Counted from the first letter of the stretch, positions 12,709 through 25,990 are shown. The stretch is DNA of 64,000 nt from Vandiemenella viatica (GCA_031002005.1 JARYHS010006964.1:2170001-2234000), one strand, 5' to 3'. A program made the numbers and translations. The notes: a model not told the origin generated them from the sequence alone.

Positions 12709-14224
12709 GTGAGTTTTGAGCACACGCAAGCGCTTGGCAATGTATAACTAGTATTTTGCGGGAAAATTGCATCATATTAAAGCCAAAAGTAATGTTTTCG
12801 CAGTAATTATATGAAAATTACGTGCATGCTTCATAATGATTATCGAACGCATTTGTATTTGGTTTCCTTCAGGAGAAACTACGTTCAACTTTATAGAAGT
12901 TTAAAAAGATTTCAAAGTGTGCGATTCAGGTCAAAAACATTGTGCCATAAAGCAAAATCACAGGTTTATCAGTGAATGAAATGGAAGAATAAATTTAAAA
13001 TAATTAATTACAGCGATGGTATTGTCAAGGGGACAGTATCGATTCGAAAGGATAGCTGATAGTCAGAAAATATATTGTCTCTTCAAAATTATGTTTTCCA
13101 AATAAACTGTAACTTCAAAAAAATAATAATAGTAATAATTCTCAGATAAGGGAAGCATGTAAATTTAATTTATAAAAGATACAGGTAGTTGAATAGTTCG
13201 CGACTTTGGTCGGAAGTGCACGCTGAATAGAGCGGCTAAATTTATCAACAGTTTTCATAAAAGTTTCAAAAATGTTCGGTAAGATGAAATAACCTTATCG
13301 TTTCGGGTGATTCCCACTTCATTTAAATGTAATACAAAGTTAAGAAAAATTATTATGTCTTAGTTTAAAATATTTAAGATGTAGAAAGCAATAGAGTTTT
13401 AAGAGTTCCAAAGATAAAATAATTGATATGCGTTCATTGGGATTAATCTGTTACGACAGAAATCTAACTTTGCTACCTTTTTTATGTCGTTAGGAGAAAA
13501 TGACTCAAGATAAAGTGTGCGAGTGAAAAATGGATAACATGTAATTTATTGTCTTCTTACAATTAGGTATAAGAATAAAATATATTTTAAAGATCTGTTT
13601 TAAACAAATATAGAGCCACTCTGAACCATAATATATAATACAGAAATTGGTGAGTGTGAAGTGAAATGCTATATCAGAAAAAAAGTAACATATCAATTAG
13701 TGCATTGTTAATGGACAGTTAAAAATAAAATCTAGTTTTATTGCGGCGTTGTTAACGCTGTAAATGAAGTATTAAAAGAATAAGCCTGATTAAAGCCTGT
13801 AAGCTGGTTAATAAAGTGCACGTGCTGGGGCAAGTAACATAAAGAAGGAAGACAATAATTGTTGTGTATAAAATAAGAAGTTTTAAAATAAGTGCTCAGC
13901 TATAGACAGGTTTATATCGATAAAATATGTGCTGAAATAGTCCACTTGTTGATAGGTATTTGCAAGTTAAGAAGCTGCAGCAATTGAATAAAATTAAATA
14001 ATGAAATGTGGTACGCGGTGCGGAATGCGTGTCATGAAGAAATGACGGACGCAATTTTCGATGCATGTCGTGGAACACGGCGGATATATGTCCAGGTTAC
14101 TATTAGCAACGTTAATATCGGAAAGGAATATGACATCCTATGCAAGCTCTCAGTAGGTTAATTCTGGGATATCATATAGAGAACTAAGTACATTTCAATA
14201 CACATTGTTCAGGTATTTAATTTA
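12709..14224. other. No feature recognised (intron-like)
   Basis: AT-rich non-coding sequence without terminal repeats or coding pattern. Confidence 0.45.
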
Positions 14225-17200
14225 ATTTAATTGCAATGGAGCACAGGCTCCGGTGGCAATTTCCCTATACACTCAACTTCCCCCTATCCTGCACCTACCT
14301 ACATTTGCCCTCTACAAATTTTATCTTTAAATTCTTTCAAAGTTTTCGGTAAATTATTCATCATTTCTCTTGTTAACTCATTCCAATCCCTGACACCCTT
14401 ACCTAAAAAAGAGAATCTTCCTACATCCTTGTGCCTGAAATCGAGTGCCAGCTTGTGGTCATGGTCATCTTTTCCCTTCCATGCACTACTTTTCATACCT
14501 ATTTCAATATCTTTCCATGCCTAATACCCAGTATATGCCCTGTACACTCCCATGACCCTCCTCATCATCCTCCTGTCTTGCAATGAATTGCATTGTGTGA
14601 TAATTTCCAGAAACAAATCTAGCAGCCCTTTTTTGCACCCTCTCCAACTCCTGTATTTGATACGTAAAATGAGGGTCCCATACTACACTACCATATTCGA
14701 GCAATGGTCTGACCAAAATTTTGTAACACAATTCCTTGACTTCTCTCGTACATCCCCTCATCACTCTCTCCAACAAGTGCAGAACTTTGAAACCTTTTCC
14801 TTCCAACCTGTCCTATGTGTCCTGCCCAGTTAAGTTTGTTACCAAAAGTAATTCCAAGATATTTACATTTCAAGTCTTCAGAAAGCAATTCTTTCCCCAC
14901 CTTATATTCATAATTAACCTTTTGTTTTTTATTTGTGTATCTAATAAGCTGACTCTTCTTTGCATTTATCTTCATTCCATGTTTACCAACCCAATTAGAT
15001 ATCCTGTCCAGATCACCCTGCAACTGTTTACAATCCTCTATCGTTTTGATTCTTTTATACAGCATTATGTCATCTGCAAACAATCTAATTTCAGATAGTA
15101 AACAATCAACACAATTATTCATTAGATTAATGAATAGCAATGGTCCCAATACGCTACCCTGTGGCACACCCATTTTTACTTCAACTTCTTTTGATACTAC
15201 ATTTCCTACGCTAACTTTCTGTTTTCTACCTTTTAAAAATCCTTCTACCCAGCAAATGACTTTCTATCCACTCCAATGGTTTTTACCTTATTTACTACCA
15301 TTTTATGGCTTACTCTGTCAAACGCCGTAGACAGATCTAGTGCTACACTATCAATTTGGCCTCCCTTGTCCATTTCATCTGAAATATCTTGCATATATCC
15401 CACCACTGAGATTCGCATGAATATCCTTTCCTGAACCCATGTTGCCTGCTTAAAATCACTTACGTTCCTCACATATATTTCTGATGTGGTTTCATATCAA
15501 TCTTGCCATTAATTTACCTACCACTGATGTCAAACTGATTGGCCCTATAGTTCTCAACTCTATTTCTCACCCCTCCTTTATATACCGGTACTACTATTGC
15601 ACTTTTCCAGTCCTGTGGTAAGCAGCAAATATCCAGACTCAATTTAAATAACATTTCAAGATAAGGTACAATGTCACATCTGGCTATCTTTAAGATATCT
15701 GTAGTAATATTATCTTCACCAGCCCCTTTATTTTATTTTTTTCAGCTTTCTTATTTCCTTCATCATTTCCTCAGGATGGATATCAAATTTTTTACTATCA
15801 TCATTTCTAATTGTGTTGTTAAACTCGTTTTCCGAATTAGACCCTCCTGTTTCTGATTCATTGCCCCTAAAGCTTTCAGTGAACCAGTTACTTAAAAGCT
15901 CTGCCTTTTTCAAATCATCAGTAACTTCTTCTCCATCCTTATCTATAAGTGTCTCTACACCCTCCCTTACCCTCAGTTTCATGATATAGCCATAGAAATT
16001 TCTAGATACATCAGTCAATGGTCCTCCTGCACTGACAATACTCTTCATAAACCCATCTTAGCCATTTTCTTTTCTGTTATTAAGTCCTTGTTTAGTTGTT
16101 TTAAATTTTCCCTACTACCTTCTGTCTCTTAACTCTATTATGTTCTTTTCTTACCAACATCTTTAACCTCCTCACTTCCCTATTATAGCACATAGGTTCT
16201 CTACTTCTCTTTATTTTCTGCTTTGGAATAAATTTTTCTTCCCCCTTTCTTATTATCTCCTTGAACTCTTCCCACCTTGACTCTACTGTACCTGAGCCTT
16301 CCTTCCATTTGCTGAATTGTTCTCTGAAATATCTCTTCAAATTTGAAACCTGTGCCTTTTTATAATTGTACCTATTTCCCCCTTCAATTTTGGCCGCTGG
16401 TTTACTGAATCCTCTAATATCCATCAGAACTGCTTCATGATCACTTATTCCTTCAGTTACTTGATACCTCAAAAGGTTTTCATCGGGCTTAATTAGGAAA
16501 TATATCCAAAATATTTTGTCGCCTAGTGTTTTGCTCAACCACTTGTGTAAATCCTCCTTCCCTTATTAAGATATTTGCAAATCTTTGTTCCCTTGTGTTA
16601 TTTATCTTATTCCGTTCCCAGTTTACACCTGGTAAATTTAAATCCCCGCCGATGATGATCATTCTATTCTCACCTCTGAAATCTGAGTATGAATTTAATT
16701 TCTCCCCAAGAGCCTCATCCTCTTCTGTCATTCTTCCGCTGCGGTAAACAGCCAAAACTCTGATTTTTTCTTTTTTATTACCCAGAAATCTACCCCAAGT
16801 AACTCATGGTCTTGATCTATGAACGCCAGTGAACTGTGGTAGTTTTTGCTAACTAGTATGAATACTCCTCCACCAATTGCTCCTCTTCTCTGCGGTACAC
16901 TCTGTAACCATCAGGAAAAACCTCACTCTCTATTACTTCTTCTTTTAACCAACTCTCTACCCCAATTATTACTTGTGGTTCATGCATCTCTATTAAGTTT
17001 GCAAATTCGATTACTTTGTTCATTATACTTCTACAATTTACCATTAACACCCTCACTACTGGCTTTATATTTTCAGAATTTATCTCCTCTTTCCCACTTT
17101 TACCGCAGTCTGTTATTGTTTCAGCCATTTCATCTATTTCTTTAATATCTGTGACTTTCCCCATCGCGAATCTGCAATCAGTATCACTTTGATAATCTAT

Positions 17201-17300
17201 TTCTGTCCCTTCACCAGCAGCCCCTAACCTAAAAAAGGCACAGTTGTGACCCCATCATCACTGGAAATGGGCTCCCTCACTGCTTTAGCTAACAACTCAT
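14225..17300 (-). mobile_element. CR1/L2-like non-LTR retrotransposon, decayed
   Basis: Read on the minus strand this is a LINE with apurinic-type endonuclease and reverse transcriptase (separate pseudogene entry) and a short 3' untranslated end near 14225. The 3' end is repeated in diverged form at 7.2, 40.2-40.9 and 46.4-46.7 kb, so it is a dispersed family. No clear poly-A tail or target duplication is visible. Upstream of 17164 the frame stays open for about 35 codons (FFRLGAAGEGTEIDY) and then meets a stop. A separate ORF1 is not recognisable. Confidence 0.85.
14299..17164 (-). pseudogene. LINE ORF2 (endonuclease-reverse transcriptase), frameshifted
   Basis: In order on the minus strand: the endonuclease begins VRVLMVNCRSIMNK near 17050, continues with GGDLNLPGVNWER near 16640 and ISDHEAVLMDI near 16440 (the SDH catalytic block). 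Reverse transcriptase follows with GVPQGSVLGPLLF at about 15170, then the catalytic LFADDIMLY at about 15080, and a C-terminal tail with VQKRAARFVSGNY near 14630, typical of CR1/L2/Rex-type elements. The reading is broken into at least seven pieces by frameshifts (for example near 16850, 16500, 16070, 15700, 15240 and 14700). The FADD motif itself is intact. The element cannot move on its own. Clade is inferred from the EN and tail style. Confidence 0.85.
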
Positions 17301-17607
17301 TATCCAGCAAGCATTAGAGTCCAAACATTGTCTTCCAATGAAGAAACGCTTGCGTAACCGTTCGGTCCAGAAATGCATCCAGGATGATGGGGAGGCATCC
17401 TATGAATTGCCATGTGGATTACAAAACGGGTCAATTTGCTACGTTAAATTTGGGAGATAACTCTAAATTATTGTGAAAAATCAAATTATATAAATTAAAT
17501 GGAAGGCTCGAAAAATTTGGCAGTAGGAAAACAACGGTATTATTATCGGATCTTGATCAAATAAAAACCTCTAGCCTTGGTAAATAATAAATCTGCAGGA
17601 ATAACGT

Positions 17608-17810
17608 TGGGTCAATGAGTATATGGTTTAACGGTTAGCGTCACAAATCAACTGGAAATAACCGGGGTTATAGCCATGGCCAAGCTATAATATTCTGGAT
17701 GCACCCATGTAACTGGTCAGAGGATCCAGGGTAAAATGTTAAGCACCAGGTAGAAAGTAATGTAAAAGGTACTTTAAAAAAAAAAAATAAAAAAAAAAAA
17801 AAAAAAAAAT
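17608..17810 (+). repeat. Possible second tRNA-derived SINE with A-rich tail
   Basis: Contains a tRNA-like A box (TGGTTTAACGGTTAGCGTC), a degenerate B-box region (CCGGGGTTATAGCC), an unrelated body, and an A run of about 35 at 17776-17810 interrupted by one T. No second copy was recognised. Confidence 0.4.
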
Positions 17811-18950
17811 TATCTCACATTTATACAGCCTAATATCTAGATACTAAATTAGGCCCTATTACATACATTTTTTTAAATTATTGATTAAGGGTTCCACCAG
17901 TGTTGCTGGTTTCATTACTACTTAATCTCGCCCTCAGCTGTGTGGATTAACGGATAGCCTCCACAGTCTCCCGTCCCTGTGAGGAGGGAGGCCTAACCTG
18001 TTTTCTGGCAAAACCATGTTAACAGTTTACAATTTACAGTCTAAGAAAGTTTTATGTAAGAAATTAGCATATTTTTCTGCTTCACTTAGCTAATTGGTAA
18101 CTGATAGTAAATGATAAATTATTAAATATTAAACAATATACATTACAGATGGGTAAATGAATAACAATATTTACATTAGTAGTTATTTGACAATTAAAGT
18201 GCGAGCTTACAGTTGTTTGTCGGTTAGTGAATACATGATCACATTACATCAGGTTGTATTAAAATGAATTTCTAACAACAACTTTTTAAGATACAGATCT
18301 ACTGGGATTTACAATACATGGCTTATTATTTTCACAGTTTCTACATGCATACATTAGTACTGCCTGCTTTGCTTCTACAGCCTTGAATCAGTTCGTGTGA
18401 TATCGAAATTCCATTACTATAAATTTGTGACTTGTTTTTTGAAAGGTATTTTTTTTAAACTATATTAAAGGGACGGTAACATTCCATATCTTTCCTCAAT
18501 GTCATTGGGCAATTTTTATGCCTTTTAGTAATGCAAACACTGCCCATTTTTATTTGCATCAGTTTGTGCTCAATACGCACGCGGCCTGTGAGGTATTAAC
18601 CTCGCTGGCTAGGTGCTGTATCGGCCGTGCTGACCACTGTAAATTCCGTGGCAAACACGACCTGGCTCCGGCTTTGTAAACATTTACAGTTCCTTGACTA
18701 TCAATTACATGATGATTATGTTGTAGTACGCCAGCTAAGGACGCTACATCTTGGAAGGATATAACTGTTTTTATTATTATTTACATCTTTCTGTATTCAC
18801 CACACTATTCATTCCACCGTTATTATCCCAGAAACAGTCAACCATTCCTGGTCCGTCTGGCATTTCCAACAGGACCAGATTGGCCGACCCATCAGGATCA
18901 CTTCCAGTTAATGGATCTCGCACTATTTTGTTAACTACAATGCTCTCATT
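17811..18950. other. No gene recognised; may include LINE 3' sequence
   Basis: The segment lies downstream (minus sense) of the RNase-H fragment and may be its 3' untranslated region. It contains GC-richer pieces at 17.93-18.0 and 18.57-18.69 kb, but nothing is assignable. Confidence 0.35.
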
Positions 18951-18953
18951 CGC

Positions 18954-19290
18954 CTAGATACGCCTGTGCAGCTGCTGGGGTCCCGGAGGTGGTTGGCCCC
19001 GCCAGACTACTGCTCGGTCCAGATACTTTTTCCTGTGTAGTTTAGACACTTTGTCTGATAGGCTGTCAAGCCTGCTCCATAATTGCTCATCCAGGATTAT
19101 ATCCCGTGTTAGCATGTTCCGTATTTCGGTAACGTCAACTGTTCTCACCTCTTCCGTTTCAGAACACTCTCACAAGACGTGCTCTGTTGTTCCTTCTGCG
19201 CCACACTCACATGCACTGGTTTCCTTCAATCTCCTTTGGTACAGCATCTGGTTATATGGTCCGTGTCTGGTCATGTAATGTATTAGCCCA
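18954..19290 (-). pseudogene. LINE C-terminal fragment (RNase-H end and Cys-rich knuckle)
   Basis: The minus strand reads LTRHGPYNQMLYQRRLKE, then CECGAEGTTEHVL, a stop, then ECSETEE and about 60 further residues ending QQLHRRI. The C-x-C-G...T-E-H-V...E-C pattern after LTxHGP is characteristic of the end of RNase-H-bearing arthropod LINEs (R1/I/Jockey-like). The RNase-H core and reverse transcriptase are missing and one in-frame stop interrupts the knuckle. It differs from the LINE at 14-17 kb, which lacks this tail. Confidence 0.65.
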
Positions 19291-21817
19291 GGTGAAGGAT
19301 TAAAGAATCCAAGATTCAGCTGTAAAAGGTACTATAAGATGTAATGGTAATTGTAAGTGGATCAGTATAGAGTTCACTGTAATGTGGAAAACCTGAAATT
19401 GGAGCTCTAGGCACACGCAGCTGGTAAAAATATTTTAAGGAAGAGTTCTCAAGGAAAAGTAAAAAAGAAAAAATAACATTGTTTCGCCGAATAAAACCCA
19501 TCTAAGTTAAACCCCATACAAAAACCATAAATCTGTAACAATAGGGGATGAGAAGAACATCCAAGTAATTGATTAATAATGAAACAATGGTAATAATTTT
19601 AACCACTTATTAAATAATGATGAAACAACTAAAAACAAAAAGACAAAAATACGAAAAAATGTCTTAAGCAGTTAATGTTGACTCAAGTGATCTACCAGAC
19701 TGATTTGTTACAGCATCAATGGATTTATGCGTAAGAAATTTGTATAAAAATGTTACATTAATCATAAGTGTAGTGTTAGTTACGGAAGTGTTGATAAATA
19801 GCCAATGTCTCATTTAGAAGAATTTGGTAGCGAGAGAACGAATTTTTTTTTTAGAAATATTCAAAGTCTAATGCAATGGGTAATTTTATCAGAAGTTTTG
19901 GTAGGAGTTTAAGTGACGTCACTATATAAAGAAAAATTATACCTGTGTAGTTCAATAGGAAAAATCAAGAAGTGAAAATTGTGTACCCATAAAGGAATAT
20001 AAAAACAAAAATATTTTTCGAATAGGTATCAAAAGAAAGGTAACTTTACATTTAATGGTCTTCACTTAGTAGTGATGAAAATTGTCATGCTTTAGCACAT
20101 TGTAGATTAAATAGCTAAGAATTGAACCATGTTTTTCTATACGAAATTAAGAATAACATATTGGGTAAACATAAGAAAAAAAGTGAAAAAGGATATCTTA
20201 TATTTTGCAAGAAATAGAAAATATGAGATAAAACATAGTGTGTTTACTTTCTTAAGGGGAAAATGTATCTTAAAATATTTATTCAGTCGAAATGCTGATT
20301 AAGCTTAATCAATTTTCAGAAATCATTGTCTAATAGTATTGCCTTCTACTGGAAGAATATTTAAGTGCACTCAAATAAATCCAGGTATTGCCAAACTGCA
20401 AAAAATATATTTTGGATTTCATGAACTGATGAATTGTGACTCGCCTACACTTTATGTACTTTATTTGCATTATAAATACAAATCTCATGTAGTTGAGCAT
20501 GGTATATCCAGAATGGAACCTAAATTTTATTAATATATTATTCATTCAATTGGAATAATACATCTATTTATTTTGTTAAAAAATGCCATAAACATTACTG
20601 CTGGAGAGGTTGAATTTGCAGATGAACCTGCCAGCCGGAAAGCCATGACCCGGTCAAGAAACACGCCGGAAGTTCCGTCTATACAGCCTCAGGTTTTACG
20701 CACCTCAGCAATCCTAAGGTCACTACATTCAGTTTCACGAGTGAACAAACACTAAGCACAACCAGACTTTTTTGATTTTTTTTTATCAAGCCAGATATTC
20801 AGCAAATTATTGGTTATCATCATAATCATTTAGAATGTGTTTAATCTCAAGATTTTAATTAGCTATACTTGGGTAATATTAAGTTTTAGGATATCAATGA
20901 CACAACATAGCTCATATTATCAGCTCCAGACTTCCAAGGATAGAACAATTCATAAACACTGAAATCATAGTCTAAAGATCAACTCTACTGCAATATTGTT
21001 CAGTAACATTTAATTTGATATTAGCTAATTTGATTGCATTTCATGACGAATATAACTTGGTTTTACATAATCTGAAATACCAAACTATCCTATTCCAATC
21101 ATCTTTCAGTAGATTGATGTTTACCATATTCAAGGAAATTCTAAACTTTATTTTTGCAATGTAATGTAAACTTCACTTTGAACCATAATCAAGGTATTTA
21201 AATATTTTGAATAAATTAGAGGTACACATGTAACCAACAATCATCACAAGCTCAAGCGATGTTAAACGTAATCTCGTCTCTTATATCAAAAAAGAGAAAA
21301 AAAATAGTTAACATAAAAGCATTATCCATGCTAAACAAATATAAATAGGATAAATATGGCAATGATATAGTGTTGTGATAACTAATATATAGAAATAATT
21401 TATTTACTCTTAGGGTCTCAAGGTATCTAAGAGTTTGGATTTCAGAATGGTTCCAGTATTATTGATTTTCATCCAATAACCTGTTATTGTGTAATGATTC
21501 GTACAGTGGACTGACTAATTCTTAAGTGATCGATTTCATATTAATCCTTGGTTTGTTCTTCTATATTTATTGATTTTATGCTTGACTGTAAGGTTAATTC
21601 CGACAAGCTAAATAACTTCCCATTCTTTATTTACTTTTGAGAAGTAGGAAACTGAGTGTACATTCTCAATCAAACCGTTGCAATATTATTTCCCTAAAAT
21701 TGTAAGCTGTGTGACGCATCTGCCTGGAGAGAGGAAGAGTATGAGTATCCTTTCTACCTTAAGGCTTTATTAAGGAAAAATATGATATTTTAATTAATGT
21801 AATATTTTCGAGTGTTA
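19291..21817. other. No feature recognised up to the gap
   Basis: AT-rich. A short GC-richer patch at 20.59-20.75 kb lies in a 60-codon ORF (with DEPASRKAMTRSRNTPEV) that has no recognisable domain. It could be an exon or repeat piece; I cannot tell. Confidence 0.4.
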
Positions 21818-22817
21818 NNNNNNNNNNNNNNNNNNNNNNNNNNNNNNNNNNNNNNNNNNNNNNNNNNNNNNNNNNNNNNNNNNNNNNNNNNNNNNNNNNN
21901 NNNNNNNNNNNNNNNNNNNNNNNNNNNNNNNNNNNNNNNNNNNNNNNNNNNNNNNNNNNNNNNNNNNNNNNNNNNNNNNNNNNNNNNNNNNNNNNNNNNN
22001 NNNNNNNNNNNNNNNNNNNNNNNNNNNNNNNNNNNNNNNNNNNNNNNNNNNNNNNNNNNNNNNNNNNNNNNNNNNNNNNNNNNNNNNNNNNNNNNNNNNN
22101 NNNNNNNNNNNNNNNNNNNNNNNNNNNNNNNNNNNNNNNNNNNNNNNNNNNNNNNNNNNNNNNNNNNNNNNNNNNNNNNNNNNNNNNNNNNNNNNNNNNN
22201 NNNNNNNNNNNNNNNNNNNNNNNNNNNNNNNNNNNNNNNNNNNNNNNNNNNNNNNNNNNNNNNNNNNNNNNNNNNNNNNNNNNNNNNNNNNNNNNNNNNN
22301 NNNNNNNNNNNNNNNNNNNNNNNNNNNNNNNNNNNNNNNNNNNNNNNNNNNNNNNNNNNNNNNNNNNNNNNNNNNNNNNNNNNNNNNNNNNNNNNNNNNN
22401 NNNNNNNNNNNNNNNNNNNNNNNNNNNNNNNNNNNNNNNNNNNNNNNNNNNNNNNNNNNNNNNNNNNNNNNNNNNNNNNNNNNNNNNNNNNNNNNNNNNN
22501 NNNNNNNNNNNNNNNNNNNNNNNNNNNNNNNNNNNNNNNNNNNNNNNNNNNNNNNNNNNNNNNNNNNNNNNNNNNNNNNNNNNNNNNNNNNNNNNNNNNN
22601 NNNNNNNNNNNNNNNNNNNNNNNNNNNNNNNNNNNNNNNNNNNNNNNNNNNNNNNNNNNNNNNNNNNNNNNNNNNNNNNNNNNNNNNNNNNNNNNNNNNN
22701 NNNNNNNNNNNNNNNNNNNNNNNNNNNNNNNNNNNNNNNNNNNNNNNNNNNNNNNNNNNNNNNNNNNNNNNNNNNNNNNNNNNNNNNNNNNNNNNNNNNN
22801 NNNNNNNNNNNNNNNNN
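21818..22817. other. Assembly gap, exactly 1,000 N
   Basis: The round length suggests a fixed-size scaffold gap, so the true distance and content are unknown. The long reading frames spanning it are artefacts. Confidence 0.98.
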
Positions 22818-22952
22818 CCATTTTTTAAGACTAGACATTTTCTTGGCATTGTAAACAGATAAAATCTTGGATAACTGGCCGAGGGATTCCATTGGTAAAA
22901 CACATTCTTTCAGTGATAATTTCTTTGCTGCCATTGTCAAGTGACTAGACAA
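22818..22952 (-). CDS. Short partial ORF running into the gap, function unknown
   Basis: On the minus strand an ATG at 22952 opens MSSHLTMAAKKLSLKECV and stays open for 45 codons into the gap. The second methionine, at 22934, lies inside a perfect 12-bp inverted repeat. I do not recognise the protein. It could be the N-terminus of a transposase or host gene hidden by the gap, or a chance frame. Confidence 0.25.
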
Positions 22953-22959
22953 TGGCAGC
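22927..22959. repeat. Perfect 12-bp inverted repeat with 9-base loop
   Basis: GCTGCCATTGTC at 22927-22938 is mirrored by GACAATGGCAGC at 22948-22959. Confidence 0.85.
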
Positions 22960-23289
22960 AGAGACTATGGCTGCTGATAAACCACGTCCCATCAACGGAG
23001 TCACTGGGCTAGTTACCCAAGGGAATTTTATGTATGCTCCAATTTTGCCATGATAAGTGGCTGATAAAACTTAAAATCAGCAATAGTTACTGTAATGTTG
23101 TATAATAAACAGAACAATTTCAAAAAAAATTCAATTAAAAGTGAAGCTGATAAAAAGAATTGTATAGGATTATTAACAGTTAATTAATGCCATTAATAAT
23201 TAAACCCAATTTTCTGTGGAAATTAAATTTACTTTCAAAATAAATTATATATTTTTTGGATACTATATTGATTCTTCCTAAAGTTTTTC

Positions 23290-24782
23290 TGGTTATTGCC
23301 AGAATTTAATAGAGCTCAGAATGACTTGAAAGCAAATAAGGCAGTTGGAATTGATGAGATCTGCGCAGTACTTCTTAAATCCTTAGGAGAAGAAGGAAAT
23401 GAAAGATTATTCAAGCTGACATTAAAAAGTTATGAAACAGGAGAAATCCCAACTGATTTTAATAAAAATGTCTTCACACTTCTAAAGAAAGCACAAGCCA
23501 ACAAATTTGAGAATTATCGTACCATTAATCTAACACTACATGCTTCAAAATTACTGATCAGAATAATATACAGAAGAATAGAATGGGTATTAGAAGAGGT
23601 AGTAGGTGAAGATCAGTTTGGGTTTAGGAAAAATTGTGGTACAAGACAAGCAATTCTCGCTTTAAGAGTAATTCTTGAAGGGGGGATCAAGAAAAACAAA
23701 GATACTTTTATGGTGTTTGTTGATTTAGGAAATGCTTTTGTTAACGTTAGGTGAGACAAGATATTCAAAATTTTAAAAATTTCGGGTCTAAACTTTCGAG
23801 ATAGAAGAATACTTTATACACTATATAAGAATCAAATGGCTATAATAAAGGTAAAGAATCATGAGAGACATGCATCACTTAAAAAGTGTTTGAGACAAGG
23901 TTGAAGTCTATCCCAGTTAATATTCAACTTGTATGTAGAAGAAGCAATAAAGAAAGTCAAAGAAAAATTTCTATGTGACATAAGTCTTCAGGGAGAAAAA
24001 AATCAGTTTGCTACGATTTGCTGATGACATTGTCTTGTTAGCAGAAAGGGTTGAGGATATTGAGAAGTTACTGAATGGCATAAAAAAATAATAAAGGAAG
24101 ATTTTGCACTGAATATAAATCAAAGCAATACTAAAGTGATTAAATGTAGCAGAAATGATACCAATACTAGTAGATGAAATATAAAAATATGATCAGATGT
24201 AATAGGAGAAGTGAGTGAGTTCTGTTACTTTGGAAGCAAAATTAAAACTGATGGCCCGAAGCAGGAATGATGTTGGAAGCAGAATAACACAAGCAAATAG
24301 AGCCTTCATGAAAAAGATAAATCTTTTAGTTTCAAATATTGATTTAGGAATTAGAAAGAACTTTCTACAACTCTATGTGTGGAACATAGCACTTTTCAGT
24401 AGCGATACATGGGCTTTAGCAATACCTGAAAGAAAGAAAATTGAATAGTTTTAAATGTGGTGCTACAGAAGAATGCTGAAAATTAAGTCTACAAAAGTAA
24501 GAAATGAACGAATTTTGGAAATGATGGGCGAGGAAAGAAGTTTGTGGAAGAAGCTTACAGAAAGAAGATGCAGGCTTGTGGGTAATATTTTGAGACATGC
24601 TGGATTGGTTAATTTGCTGGTGGAGGGTACAGTCGAAGGTAAGAACTGTAGTGGAAGACAGAGATTAGAATATATGAAGCAGATAATTTAGGATGTGGAT
24701 TTTAAGGGTTATGGAGAGATGAAGAGGTTAGCACAGGATAGTAAGGGATGGAGGATTGTATCAAGCCAGTCAAAAGACTGAT
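23290..24782 (+). pseudogene. Non-LTR retrotransposon reverse transcriptase, 5'-truncated and broken
   Basis: The copy begins inside the RT fingers (LKANKAVGIDEI) and runs through NYRTINLT, EDQFGFRKNCGTRQAI and the first catalytic block FVDLGNAFVNV, where the usual second Asp of the AFD signature is Val. After a stop at 23752 it resumes with LYKNQMAIIKV, LRFADDIVLLAE near 24010 and C-terminal GRQRLEYMKQII. At least one stop and several frameshifts interrupt it. Sequence ends near 24782 after SSQSKD and double stops, with an A-rich tail. It differs in style from the LINE at 14-17 kb. A related fragment lies at 39.5-39.75 kb. Clade not assigned. Confidence 0.85.
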
Positions 24783-25802
24783 AATAGAAGAAAACCTTAA
24801 AAAATTGTATATCATGTGAAGGTGCAAAGGTGTCATATTATTGTTGGTTTACCATCTCACCTGATTATGGCAACCATAGTTATTCTGTATTTCTTTAAAG
24901 TAACTCTATACATTCTTCTGTTCTTGCAACCCAGTGCCGAGAAAAAACAGTCAGTATTGTGGCCATCATATGGTCAAACTCTTAATGTTGATCGTATTGT
25001 TGTTTATCAAGGATGTGATTCTGTATCGGTGTCTGGAAGTACAGCATCAGCTTCTAGGATATTGTATAACTCTCTTAGGCAAGAAAATAGTGTATGCTAC
25101 TAAAGGATCTTCAATGCCCCTGCATAGCTGGAAAAATACCCATTGCGTGTTTCTAATAGTTTTTGGTTGTTTTAGTAAGTCAGTTTGTGGAATTCTGTAT
25201 TGATCTGGCCATTCGGAATGCCTGTTGATTGAGTTTTTTTCTACTCAGTCTACTGTGGTTCTTAAGCTTCTTGCGTAGCATTTTTTTTTTTTTGTTCAAG
25301 CAGATTTAATAAGCCTACTAGCTAGTATGTTTTGGATACAAGAAAATCCATTTTATCCCTCTTCTTGAAACACCATGTTACCGTGTTCTAAAAACACTTA
25401 CCCTAATAAATGTATTAATTCAGAAGTATCTATAAATGGGGAAATAATTTAATCATAATTATCTAGAAGAGCTGGGCTGTTACATCTGTGATGGTTCAGC
25501 TTGTTTTGTTTCTTCCTCCAGCTTATCATCTACTAATTCCTCCAGTTATTATCTGCAGTTCATTGTTATGGGCCTCTCCTCTCTTGTTTGTAGATTGTAC
25601 ATTGAGAGGTCTGATATTTGCTGCAGCAAATTTGTGAAGGCTACACCAATGTGTTATTTAGTGTTCCCTCATTATGGGTACCCAACCTTTTTCTTTTATA
25701 TGTATTGCTGTATCTTTAGAAACCTACTTTCTCTCACTGATAGGTACTAGAAGGATACTTCTCCCTGTTAGCCACTCCATTCCACTATTGGTCTTCTTCT
25801 TT
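24783..25802. other. No feature recognised
   Basis: Non-coding sequence between the LINE and the piggyBac element. Small ORFs here have no recognisable domains. Confidence 0.45.
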
Positions 25803-25812
25803 TTAACCCTTT

Positions 25813-25990
25813 GACTGCTGTTAACGTGTATACACGTCATGCTACCTGCTGGCCCCGAGTGCTAATGAGGAGTTTAAACGCAGCCGCCGGTTTTCCCCTG
25901 AGTGCTGTTGATGAGTTAAGCCGCACCCGCCTGCCGCTACCTGTGTGCTGATGATGAATATAGACGCGCCGCTACCTGAGTCGTACAGCG
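25813..25990 (+). promoter_or_regulatory. Reiterated subterminal motif of the piggyBac left end
   Basis: The GACTGCTG of the terminal repeat starts a unit that recurs as GAGTGCTAATGAGGAG (25857), GAGTGCTGTTGATGAG (25900), GTGTGCTGATGATGAA (25943) and GAG (25978). The spacings are 44, 43, 43 and 35 bases, and each unit ends in a GCCGC/CTACCT-like stretch. Similar TGTGCTAAGTGATTATTCC and AGTGCTGAATATTCC phrases occur inside the right end. By analogy with other transposons these may be transposase-binding sites; that is inference. Confidence 0.6.

Noticed and set aside
21759..22952. ORFs of 340-400 codons
   Set aside because: Almost entirely N from the assembly gap.
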